From contig NZ_CP045508.1 in the NCBI RefSeq assembly GCF_013376475.1, positions 1,981,501-2,045,500 on the forward strand: a DNA stretch of 64,000 nt. Reading direction: 5' to 3'. Below, one piece after another: positions 21,142-29,769 of the stretch. The notes beneath the pieces are model-generated. The model saw nothing but the letters and a program-made list of their open reading frames with translations. It was not told the origin of the DNA and made no database searches. The stretch is from Desulfolutivibrio sulfoxidireducens (GTDB taxonomy: Bacteria; Desulfobacterota; Desulfovibrionia; Desulfovibrionales; Desulfovibrionaceae). Every line of letters begins with the position of its first letter. Position 1 is the first letter of the stretch. Made by a program: the position numbers and the translations under genes.

Positions 21142-24100
21142 TTGCCCCAACTGACCGAAGTGAAGCTCCGCGCGATCAAGGCCAGCGGCCGCATTGAGCG
21201 TTTCCACGACAGCGCGGGTCTGTATCTGGAACTCAGTGCGGCGGGGGGGAAGTACTGGCGTTGGAAGTATAAATTCGAAGGTAAGGAAAAACGGTTGAGC
21301 TTTGGGGCCTGGCCCCACGTGTCAATAAAGGAGGCCCGGCAACGACGGGACGAGGCACGGAAACTTCTCGCCAACGGAATCGACCCCGGTAAGGCGCGAA
21401 AGGAAGAAAAAGCCGAGATTGCCGCAACCTCTGAAACTTTCGAGAACAATGCCAACAAGTTGTGGACGAATTTCGAGACTGGCCCCATTGAGCTGTCTTC
21501 GACACAGCGACAAGTCATCGAGATTCTTAGAACTGCCAAATCGCAGAAATATTCTTTGGACGACTGGTACCTTGGAGCTATTTATGCGGCAAAGAATACC
21601 TACAACCCCGATCGCTACTCGCAGGCGGCCCAGTCTTTGAGAGAACTTCTGGAAAAACTACCCCGTGTATTTGTTGAGTGTGAGGTTCAAGATACAAAGC
21701 CTTCAAATTTCCAAAACATGAGAGACAAGCTGTGTTCTAGACTGTGTTCTGATAAAGAACGCTATGAAGGAGAATGGAAAGGAAAGATTATTGATTCCGA
21801 TCTGGATGAAACCATCCAGACCGTGGAGGGTTATCTTGATCCGAAACAGACACCCACAAAAAACGGTCAGATACACTCCCTGATGAACAAGCTTGATCCG
21901 ATGCACGACACTTTGGATCAGAGAATTATGCTTGAGAAGTCAAATTATTTCAAAAAATTATGGCAAACATTTAATAAGCTTGCTCATCACAAATCCATCC
22001 CCGATGAGAAGTTCTTTTGGGATCAACTCACTCAGGTCGAACGTCTGATTTTTGATCTGCTGGCCCCGATCACCGCACAGGATCATGGCGCTATTCGAGC
22101 CATTATTTCCAAGCCACATCCTGAACGTGATGATGTTGAAAAACTGCTTGAGTTAATCAAACGTCGTGGGGCAAATTACGCTTTTTTCTTCAAAACGGTA
22201 GACAGTCCAGCCTGGATTCCTCCACTTGCCGAGAAAGGCTTTTTCAAGAATTCATCCACTGGTAAACCTGCAGAAGACGGCCGCCTCATCACACCGCTCT
22301 TGTGGCCTATTTTATACTTGAAGAGAGTTGCCCCGCAATCGCCAGAGCAGGTCGTTGAGATTCTCCTCGGTTTGGGAAAAATGAATAATCCGCGTATCCT
22401 ACATGAAATTTTTTCAATTGCCTGTGATTTGTCGGACGTCGGTCTTTCACTTCGTCTCAAGCCTTTAATTACAAAGTATCTCCAATCTCAATATGGGTGG
22501 GGCGAAGAAGAGCTCATTGTAAACATCCTTCAGAAATGGGGTCGCGAGGCTGGGCCGTCACGTAGTGCTGCGTACCAGATTATTAAGTATGTAATCGCAT
22601 TTCAGCCCGACGCCAAAAAGAACGAAAAACAGCTTCGTCGCAAGGAGAATCCAGGAGCTTGGAACACAGCCCTTGAACCGGCTCCGCGTTTTGAGCAATG
22701 GGAATATCAGCAAATCCTTGAAAAAGGCGTTCGCCCCTTAGCCGAGCGAGAACCCTATCAGGTTGCCCGCATCTTGATTGCCGCAGTTGCAAGCATGATT
22801 CGACTGGGGATGCACCAAGAGGACTTCGATAAAAGGAGAGACGAGGACTATTCTGAAATCTGGTGCCGGAGGTTGGATAAGCCGGATCGCGACTATCAGG
22901 ATGTAAAGGAAACCTTGGTGCAGACACTCGCCCATGCCTGCGAACAGGTTTATGACAAGGCCCCGAAATCCATTGAAGCTCTGGATCAGGCATTACGAAA
23001 CCAACGCTGGAAGGTGTTCAGCCGTTTGCGTCAACAACTTTACGCGGAGCATCCGAATGAACAGACCATGCCGTGGATTCGCGAGCTAATCCTTGGATAT
23101 GATGACTATCCAAATTATAAGTACCACTACGAATTCCAATTGATGATCCGCAAGGCTTGCGAACATTTTGGCCCTCGTTTGCTCAGCCATGATGAACAAA
23201 AACAAATTTTTAATGCCATCCTCAGAGGGCCTTCGAAGGAGATTTTTCTTGAAAGGATGGGTGACAGTTACAGCGAAGAGGCCTTTCAACAACGCCAACG
23301 TTATTTCCACCGAATACAGCTATGTCCATTTTCAAATCTGCTGAGCGGAAGAGTTCAACGTTATTTTAATGAGCTCGACGGAGAAGCACAGAAAGAAGTC
23401 GTTTCCGATGACAGCTATTTTCCCTATGGCGGGGTGACCAGCGGTTATGTCAGCTATCGCAGTCCGAAATCTCCAGAAAAACTTGAAGGCTTTACGGACG
23501 AGGAGCTTCTGAACTATCTGAATGATTGGACCGATGTGCACCGGGACAGGGACAATTGGCTGGTTGAAATCAATTTCTCCGCGCTTGCGGATGCTTTTCA
23601 ATCTTTGTTTAAAGAAAGGATAGTTTCAGACGGCGAGCGTCTGATTTTCTGGATGGCGAACCGTGATAGGATTGTACGGCCGATCTACGTGGCCGCCATG
23701 CTCAAAGCCATGCAGGCACACGTCAAGGACAAGATTTCTGACAACCTGGACCAATGGATTGATTTTTGCGCGTGGGTTTTGTCGCATCCGGACCCGAAGC
23801 GAATTGAAGGACAGCCCGAACCGCGAGAAGAATCACATGAGCATCCGGACTGGGGAAGCTCACGCCGGGCCGTGGTTGATTTTATTGACGCATGTGTGAG
23901 CAAGGACACGGAAGCGCCTGCTTGCGCAAGGGATGGACTCGCCAATCTTCTTCAACAGGTGTGCAATCAGTTTGACTGGCGGCTGGATCACGACCGCCCC
24001 GTACTGCTCAACCGGGATGATCCCATTACCGAGGCCATCAATAATACCCGTAGCAGGGCGCTTGAATCCCTTGTCAATTTTGGTTTCTGGATTCGCCGCC

Positions 24101-25023
24101 ATCTGCCCGAAGATTCCGTTTCGGAAGTAACCGACATCCTTTCACAGCGCGTGGCTGGCAATGCTGAAATCCAGTTAACCCGGCCAGAACATGCGCTATT
24201 GGGGATGCACTTCGGAAATCTCTGTGCGCTCAATCGAGATTGGGCCGTTGAGCACCGAGCACTTCTTTTCCCACAAGGAAATACGCCTGTTTGGCAGGCT
24301 GCTTTTGGCAGCTATATCCGCTACAATCGGTCGTTCAAGGTAACATTTGAAATTTTGCGGGGGGAGTTCGAATACGCGCTTGAGAACCTAGACAAACTGA
24401 CGGCCGCCACAGACGACAGGGGGGAACTTGTTGGCAGGCTGGGCCAGCACCTTTTCACCTACTACCTTTGGGAAGTATATCCTCTGACAGGAGAAGAAAG
24501 CCTGCTTGAGCGCTTTTATGACAAGACCAACGACGATCGGAAATGTTGGGCTCAGCTCTTCGACCATGTTGGTCGCTCACTGAGAATGAGCGGTAAACAT
24601 CTAGAAAAGCCATTGGTTGATCGCGCCATCGCTTATTTCGATTGGCGTTTTAAAGCCGCAGAGCCGCTAGAGCTTCAAGAATTTACTTTTTGGCTGGAAG
24701 CGGAATGCCTCGAACCGGAGTGGCGTTTGCGATCTTACGCAAGGATTCTCGATTTTGAGCGCTGGAAGATTGAGAGGATTTCCATGCAGATGACTACCTT
24801 AACAATGCTACTTTCGGATCACTTGGCATTAGTCGTAGAATGCTTTGCGAAAATTACGGATGCTATGGATCAAGGTGCCAAGATGTACATTTTAGCCAGC
24901 AAGGCCAAGCCTATTTTAAAGGCTGGATTGACTGCCGAAGATCCCCAGGTCCACAAAAATGCTGAACGCGCGCGGGAAAAACTATTGCGGCTCGGTTTCT
25001 TTGAATATCTGGACATGGGATGA
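21142..25023 (+). CDS. Integrase arm-binding domain (DUF4102) fused to large uncharacterised helical protein
   Basis: A 1,293-aa protein from a TTG start with GAGGTGG just upstream. Residues 1-100 match the N-terminal arm-binding domain of P4-type tyrosine integrases (RFHDSAGLYLEL, WRWKYKFEGKEKRLSFG, ARQRRDEARKLLANGIDP, EKAEIAATSETF). No catalytic R-H-R-Y domain follows. Near residue 100-110 (about 21445) GC content drops and an unrelated, mostly helical protein begins. It has an LAHH-containing helix near residue 280, long repeat-like helices, and a C-terminus (LKAGLTAEDPQVHKNAERAREKLL) of the kind seen at the ends of large defence NTPases. No Walker A motif was found. The frame is uninterrupted over 3.9 kb. 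The function is unknown; an anti-phage role is only inferred. It overlaps the next reading frame by four bases. Confidence 0.8.
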   Translation: MPQLTEVKLRAIKASGRIERFHDSAGLYLELSAAGGKYWRWKYKFEGKEKRLSFGAWPHVSIKEARQRRDEARKLLANGIDPGKARKEEKAEIAATSETFENNANKLWTNFETGPIELSSTQRQVIEILRTAKSQKYSLDDWYLGAIYAAKNTYNPDRYSQAAQSLRELLEKLPRVFVECEVQDTKPSNFQNMRDKLCSRLCSDKERYEGEWKGKIIDSDLDETIQTVEGYLDPKQTPTKNGQIHSLMNKLDPMHDTLDQRIMLEKSNYFKKLWQTFNKLAHHKSIPDEKFFWDQLTQVERLIFDLLAPITAQDHGAIRAIISKPHPERDDVEKLLELIKRRGANYAFFFKTVDSPAWIPPLAEKGFFKNSSTGKPAEDGRLITPLLWPILYLKRVAPQSPEQVVEILLGLGKMNNPRILHEIFSIACDLSDVGLSLRLKPLITKYLQSQYGWGEEELIVNILQKWGREAGPSRSAAYQIIKYVIAFQPDAKKNEKQLRRKENPGAWNTALEPAPRFEQWEYQQILEKGVRPLAEREPYQVARILIAAVASMIRLGMHQEDFDKRRDEDYSEIWCRRLDKPDRDYQDVKETLVQTLAHACEQVYDKAPKSIEALDQALRNQRWKVFSRLRQQLYAEHPNEQTMPWIRELILGYDDYPNYKYHYEFQLMIRKACEHFGPRLLSHDEQKQIFNAILRGPSKEIFLERMGDSYSEEAFQQRQRYFHRIQLCPFSNLLSGRVQRYFNELDGEAQKEVVSDDSYFPYGGVTSGYVSYRSPKSPEKLEGFTDEELLNYLNDWTDVHRDRDNWLVEINFSALADAFQSLFKERIVSDGERLIFWMANRDRIVRPIYVAAMLKAMQAHVKDKISDNLDQWIDFCAWVLSHPDPKRIEGQPEPREESHEHPDWGSSRRAVVDFIDACVSKDTEAPACARDGLANLLQQVCNQFDWRLDHDRPVLLNRDDPITEAINNTRSRALESLVNFGFWIRRHLPEDSVSEVTDILSQRVAGNAEIQLTRPEHALLGMHFGNLCALNRDWAVEHRALLFPQGNTPVWQAAFGSYIRYNRSFKVTFEILRGEFEYALENLDKLTAATDDRGELVGRLGQHLFTYYLWEVYPLTGEESLLERFYDKTNDDRKCWAQLFDHVGRSLRMSGKHLEKPLVDRAIAYFDWRFKAAEPLELQEFTFWLEAECLEPEWRLRSYARILDFERWKIERISMQMTTLTMLLSDHLALVVECFAKITDAMDQGAKMYILASKAKPILKAGLTAEDPQVHKNAERAREKLLRLGFFEYLDMG

Positions 25024-25160
25024 AGGGACTTTCACTAAAGTTAAAAAAGTCAGGAATTTCAACGAAGAATCCGGGCCGGATGGTCCGGTTTCCTCCGTTT
25101 TGGTCCAATGATGTCCATCCAGGAAACCGGGCGCGATACACTAAAAAAAAGGAAACGAAA

Positions 25161-26249
25161 GTGGCTTTGAACTTTCCGACCATTACCTACCATCAAGATA
25201 TTTTTTGTCACATTATTAGCGTCGACCCGCTTATTATTGTTGGATTTGGATCTCTTGGCCCAATGCAGCCTGCTATTACATTAAGTGAGGCATTAAAAGA
25301 CAAAAAAGTATATTATATAATGGGATCCTGGTGGACGCTTCAAGACCCTACGGAATTCACAGATGCTATCTATAACTATAAACAACTTACCGAAAGATAC
25401 CCCAACCACAATATCACATACATTGTTTGTGATGAAATAGAAAAAATAATGCTGGATGAATTTAAGATTCCTTGTATATTTTGTCATCAGAATGCATTTA
25501 TAGATGACAAGTTATTCAAAATATACCCTAATACTGAAAAAAAATTTAATGCTATCTATAATGCCAGGGTCGACCCATTCAAGCGGCATCTACTTGCAAA
25601 AAAAATTGACAAAGTTGCATTTATTTACTATAATTGTTCTTACGGTAAAGGTGAGCGCTACTCAAAATTAATCCATCGACTTCTAAAAAATGGAATATTT
25701 CTAAATGACAATCCTCATACAAGTTCGTACAAATATCTTAGTACTTATGAGGTTTGTAGACATTATAATGAATCAAGAGTTGGTTTGTGTCTTTCTGAAA
25801 AGGAAGGCGGCATGTATGTCAGTACTGAATACTTATTATCTGGCTTGCCCGTCGTAACGACTCCTAACATTGGAGGTCGAAACTTTTTTTTTGAAGATGA
25901 ATATTGCCAAATAGCGAAACCAAATTCCTGTGCCATTCGGGATGCTGTGTTAGAATTATCTGCGCGGGATATTTCGCCTGAAAAAATAAGAAAAAAAACT
26001 TTAATTAAGATGCTACACCAGAGAAAAATTTTTTGCAATCTTATACAATCTATTTATGACAAAGAAAATGTTGATCGTAAATTTACAGATGAATGGGACA
26101 CCGTATTCACTCACAGACTTTGTCATTGGATACCAAATTGGCAAGTCATATCATATATTCGAGAGCATGAAGGCTACAAAGGAGCTATAAAAAAAATGTT
26201 AGTTCGAGACGTTAATACTCCATTACCAGACAACTTTGTCTGGATTTAA
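25161..26249 (+). CDS. Glycosyltransferase-like protein, AT-rich
   Basis: About 362 aa from a GTG at 25161 with AAGGAAACG upstream. The frame is also open from ATG 25020, which overlaps the previous stop and would add 47 less convincing residues. The segment EKEGGMYVSTEYLLSGLPVVTTPNIGGR resembles the nucleotide-sugar-binding region of GT-B (family 4-type) glycosyltransferases. The N-terminal half lacks recognisable motifs. Composition is far more AT-rich than anything around it, indicating transfer. Donor and acceptor are unknown. Confidence 0.65.
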   Translation: MALNFPTITYHQDIFCHIISVDPLIIVGFGSLGPMQPAITLSEALKDKKVYYIMGSWWTLQDPTEFTDAIYNYKQLTERYPNHNITYIVCDEIEKIMLDEFKIPCIFCHQNAFIDDKLFKIYPNTEKKFNAIYNARVDPFKRHLLAKKIDKVAFIYYNCSYGKGERYSKLIHRLLKNGIFLNDNPHTSSYKYLSTYEVCRHYNESRVGLCLSEKEGGMYVSTEYLLSGLPVVTTPNIGGRNFFFEDEYCQIAKPNSCAIRDAVLELSARDISPEKIRKKTLIKMLHQRKIFCNLIQSIYDKENVDRKFTDEWDTVFTHRLCHWIPNWQVISYIREHEGYKGAIKKMLVRDVNTPLPDNFVWI

Positions 26250-26367
26250 TTTGGGAAAGGCTCTGTTCCCTTTCGGGGTTGAATTTGGTATCATTTGGTT
26301 CTTCGACGTTCCATGTGGAGAAACTTGGTGATTGATTACGCATGCCTTTCGCTCCTCGCGGGACGGC

Positions 26368-27129
26368 CTAGTCGTTGCCGGCGCTCTTGGGACGCATAAA
26401 CATCCATGTCATGAATTCGGGGCGGAATTCGCATACGGCCAGCCAGCGGTTAAGGCTTGGCATGCCGCGCAGCAGCGCGAAGCGATTTGGGTCGCGCGGC
26501 CCCTCGGGAATGACGTCTATGCGGTGGGATGCCTTGAAGCGTTCGATGAGGGTGTGGCTGATGGAGCGGTTTACGAAGTCGTGGCATTCCACGAGGATGT
26601 TGCAGCGACGAAGGTCTGGGATCGCCGCCGGATTAAGAAGTTCAAGTTCGCAGCCCTCGCAGTCGCAGACCACGGCCGTGCGGCCCGAAGTCGCCAGGAT
26701 TTCGCGCAGGGCCTCCTGGGTGCATAGGCCGCCGACGACCACTCGATCCTGTACCTGATTCAGGGCCGCGTTGCGGCGGCAGAGGTCCTGAGCAGCCTGG
26801 GAGATGTCGAAGGCGCGCGTCACAGCCCCGGGAATGAGCCTGGTCAGGCCCACGGCGTAATAGCCCTCGGCGCATCCGACGTTAACCACCGTCTCGGGCT
26901 GCGCCTTGGACCAAATGTTCAGGCAAGAATGCAGTTCGGCCTCGTAGGTGCCCAGAATCTTGGGGCAGAGATCCCCATCGCCCCAGGAGGAGGCCTGAAG
27001 GATGCGCATGCCTTTAAACGGACCGGTCTGTACCTTGCCTCTTGCCCAGGAGTAGACAGCGGCGGTAATGTCCCCTCTTTTTGCCCCCAGAGCGGCCTTG
27101 AAGAGGGTGGAGATGCTCAATTCGTTCAT
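26368..27129 (-). CDS. SAM-dependent methyltransferase (FkbM-like)
   Basis: A 253-aa protein. Motif I for S-adenosylmethionine is VVNVGCAEGYYAVGL, followed by an acidic strand-2 end (AFDIS) and VVCDCEGCELELL, the FkbM-type motif with DxEG. There is no signal or membrane segment. The substrate is not predictable; FkbM-like enzymes methylate sugars, lipids or peptides. It is convergent with the AT-rich glycosyltransferase gene and has intermediate composition, so it may or may not belong to the island. A 144-base gap separates it from glpK. Confidence 0.8.
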   Translation of the reverse strand: MNELSISTLFKAALGAKRGDITAAVYSWARGKVQTGPFKGMRILQASSWGDGDLCPKILGTYEAELHSCLNIWSKAQPETVVNVGCAEGYYAVGLTRLIPGAVTRAFDISQAAQDLCRRNAALNQVQDRVVVGGLCTQEALREILATSGRTAVVCDCEGCELELLNPAAIPDLRRCNILVECHDFVNRSISHTLIERFKASHRIDVIPEGPRDPNRFALLRGMPSLNRWLAVCEFRPEFMTWMFMRPKSAGND

Positions 27130-27273
27130 GAAAACAACTCCTTGGAATGACGAACGTTTCGATCGCGGAATACGTTTACAATTTTATGCAAGATATGATC
27201 CATTTTATGGTAGGGGTGGGGTCCTCGATTGAGGACCATAGCTTGACCGACTGTCCAATTTTTCGCGACCACC

Positions 27274-28785
27274 TCACTCCACCCAGTTGAGAGTGCGCTC
27301 CACGGCCTTTTTCCAGCCCCGATAGCCCGCCTCCCTGGTCTCGGCGGTCATTCTCGGCTCAAAGATCCGGTCCACCGCCCAGTTCTTGCAAAGCTCCCGG
27401 GTGTCCCGCCAAAAACCCACGGCCAACCCGGCGGCATAGGCCGCGCCAAGGCAGGTGGTTTCCGAAACCATGGGCCGAATGACCGGCACGTCCAGAATGT
27501 CGGCCTGGAACTGCATGAGCAGCTCGTTGTGCACCATCCCGCCATCCACCTTGAGCTTTGTCAGCTCCACCCCGGAATCCTTGTTCATGGCCTCCACGAT
27601 GTCCTTGGTCTGGTAGGCGCAGGCCTCGAGCACCGCCCGGGCGATATGGTTCCTTGTGGCGTAGCGGGTCAGGCCCACGATGGCCCCCCGGGCGTCCGAA
27701 CGCCAATAGGGCGCGAAAAGCCCGGAAAAGGCCGGCACGATGTACACCCCGCCGTTGTCCTCGGCGTGCAGGGCCAGGCGTTCGATCTCCGGGGCGGCCT
27801 TGATCAGGCCCAGATTGTCGCGCACCCACTGCACCAATGCCCCGGCAATGGCCACCGAGCCCTCCAGGCAGTAGACCGGATCGTTGTTCCCGAGCTTGTA
27901 GGCCAGGGTGGTGATCAGGCCGTGGCGGGAGGGAATGGGGGTGGTCCCGGTGTTGAGCAACAGGAAGCAGCCCGTGCCGTAGGTGTTTTTGGCCTCGCCG
28001 GGCTCGAAGCAGGTCTGGCCCACCAGGGCCGCCTGCTGGTCGCCAAGGGCCCCGCACACCGGCACCCTGGCCCCAAGCGGCCCGTCCTCCATGGTCGGCC
28101 CCCAGGATGCGGCGTCGCTCGAAGGCACGATGCGCGGCAGGCCCTGGCGCGGAATGTCCAGCACGTCCAGGATGTCGGCGTCCCATTGCAGGGTGGCCAG
28201 GTCCATGAGCATGGTCCGGCTGGCGTTGGTCACGTCGGTGACGTGGGCCCCTCCCCGGGGACCGCCGGTCAACCACCAGATGATCCAGGACTCCATGGTC
28301 CCGAAAAGGGCCTCTCCGGCCTCGGCGGCCCGCCGGGCCTCGGGGACGTGGGTAAGAATCCATGTGATCTTGGGGCCGCTGAAATAGGTGGCCACGGGCA
28401 ACCCGGTCTTGGCCCGGAAGCGGTCCGGACCGCCGTCCGCGATGAGCGCCTCGCAGATGTCCCGGGTCCGGGCGCACTGCCAGACGATGGCGTTATAATA
28501 GGGGCGGCCCGTGCGCCGGTCCCAGACCACCACGGTCTCGCGCTGGTTGGTGATGCCCAGGGCGGAAAGATCCGCGCCGGTGATCCCGGCCTTGCGCAGG
28601 GCCCCGGCGATGACCTCCTGGGTGTTTTCCCAGATCTCCATGGGGTCGTGCTCCACATGGCCCGGCTGGGGAAAAATCTGGCGGTGTTCCTTCTGGTCCA
28701 TGGCCACGATGCGTCCGGCGGCGTCGAAGATGATGAACCGGGACGAGGTCGTGCCCTGGTCCACGGCGCCGATGTATCCGCCCAT
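27274..28785 (-). CDS. glpK: Glycerol kinase
   Basis: Phosphorylates glycerol to sn-glycerol 3-phosphate using ATP. The 503-aa FGGY-family protein starts [11 protein letters not shown] (phosphate loop), with the substrate strand [17 protein letters not shown]. The second signature is [24 protein letters not shown] precedes the ATG. It is the last gene of the glpAB-hdr-glpK run on this strand and lies 105 bases after the HdrB-like gene. It feeds the dehydrogenase encoded upstream. Confidence 0.97.
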   Translation of the reverse strand: MGGYIGAVDQGTTSSRFIIFDAAGRIVAMDQKEHRQIFPQPGHVEHDPMEIWENTQEVIAGALRKAGITGADLSALGITNQRETVVVWDRRTGRPYYNAIVWQCARTRDICEALIADGGPDRFRAKTGLPVATYFSGPKITWILTHVPEARRAAEAGEALFGTMESWIIWWLTGGPRGGAHVTDVTNASRTMLMDLATLQWDADILDVLDIPRQGLPRIVPSSDAASWGPTMEDGPLGARVPVCGALGDQQAALVGQTCFEPGEAKNTYGTGCFLLLNTGTTPIPSRHGLITTLAYKLGNNDPVYCLEGSVAIAGALVQWVRDNLGLIKAAPEIERLALHAEDNGGVYIVPAFSGLFAPYWRSDARGAIVGLTRYATRNHIARAVLEACAYQTKDIVEAMNKDSGVELTKLKVDGGMVHNELLMQFQADILDVPVIRPMVSETTCLGAAYAAGLAVGFWRDTRELCKNWAVDRIFEPRMTAETREAGYRGWKKAVERTLNWVE

Positions 28786-28890
28786 AGTGCGCTCCTTTTG
28801 CGGTGTGTCCGCCCGTATGGCGTTTGTTTTATTTCTCCGATCCGCGCCCCCGAGGCAAGCCGTATCCGATCATGTCCGCGACGGGCCGGG

Positions 28891-29769
28891 TCAGTCCCCG
28901 GGTGACGGAAGCGAAAAATCCCTTTCCAGGGCCCAAAGCCCCATGGCCGCGCCCATAAGCCGGGATACGGTGGCCACCGGAAGCGGGGGGGCCGGAAGCG
29001 GGGAAGGACGAAGGGCCGGTTCCGGGCCGCCCGGCGTGGGCATCTCGCAGGCCAGTCCCGCCTGGCCGAGCTGCATCTGACAGTACGTGCAGGCCGTAGC
29101 CATGACCCGCGCTCCCGCCTCCATGGCCGAGGCGTATTTGCTTTGGGCCAGGGCGGCGGCCAGCCGGTCGTTTTTTCCGGAAAGGGGCTGGCCGCAGCAC
29201 TCCAGACGCAGGGTCCAGGATACGGGAGAGGCGCCCAGGGCCGAGAGCAGATTTTCGAAGATGGTTGGGGATTGGGGATCGTCGAAGCGGGTCACCTTCG
29301 AGGGCCGCAGGGCATGGCAGCCGTAGTGGGCCGCGACCCGAAGCCCGGCAAGCGGCCGGACCACGGCCTTGCGGATGGCGGGCAGGCCCACCCCCCGGAC
29401 CAGGGCCGCAAGCAGGTGGGTCACGGTCACCAGCGGGTCATAGCGCAGGCCCTCGGGGGCCAGGGCCGCATCGACCAGCCCGCGCAGGTCGGGCCTGGCG
29501 GCCAGGGTGGCCTGTGCGAAGCGCAACTGGCCGAAGCAGCATTTGCAGGGGGTCAGGATGCCGCATCCGGCCCGGGCGGCCACGGCCAGGCCCCGGGCCG
29601 CCGAGAGTACCGAGGCGAAAAGGCTCTGGTGGCGCAGGGGATAGCCGCAGCAGGGAAATTCCAGGACGGCCGGGGCGAGGCCCAGGACCCCGAGCACAGC
29701 CAGGGACTCGCGGCCATAGTCGGGCAGATGGTAGGGGATGCGGCAGCCGGGAAACCAGGCGTAGGTCAT
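28891..29769 (-). CDS. HdrB-like protein with two CCG domains
   Basis: A 292-aa protein of the heterodisulfide reductase subunit B / GlpC C-terminal type. Two cysteine-rich CCG domains are visible. The first has FPGC, FPCCGYPL and TPCKCCFGQL. The second has YGCH, LECCGQPL and ACTYCQMQL. Such domains hold noncubane [4Fe-4S] clusters that pass electrons to quinone or disulfide acceptors. The protein starts inside the end of the membrane Fe-S gene (4-base overlap), so the two form a unit. A proline-rich linker precedes the C-terminal helix. Confidence 0.85.
   Translation of the reverse strand: MTYAWFPGCRIPYHLPDYGRESLAVLGVLGLAPAVLEFPCCGYPLRHQSLFASVLSAARGLAVAARAGCGILTPCKCCFGQLRFAQATLAARPDLRGLVDAALAPEGLRYDPLVTVTHLLAALVRGVGLPAIRKAVVRPLAGLRVAAHYGCHALRPSKVTRFDDPQSPTIFENLLSALGASPVSWTLRLECCGQPLSGKNDRLAAALAQSKYASAMEAGARVMATACTYCQMQLGQAGLACEMPTPGGPEPALRPSPLPAPPLPVATVSRLMGAAMGLWALERDFSLPSPGD

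Larger units (their letters stand above)
20978..26340. mobile_element. Remnant genomic island downstream of tmRNA
   Basis: Base composition falls sharply from the GC-rich chromosome, first to mid-GC in 21.4-25.0 kb and then to strongly AT-rich in 25.2-26.25 kb. The segment starts at the ssrA 3' end with a DUF4102 integrase-arm domain, typical of P4-type islands. Only two genes are present: the fusion gene and a glycosyltransferase-like gene. No complete integrase and no second copy of the tmRNA 3' end was found by eye up to 27.3 kb, so the right boundary is approximate and the element looks decayed. Confidence 0.6.

Noticed and set aside
26250-27273. Search for attR (copy of the tmRNA 3' end)
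   Set aside because: No stretch resembling the last 20 bases of ssrA was seen here, so no attachment site is claimed.
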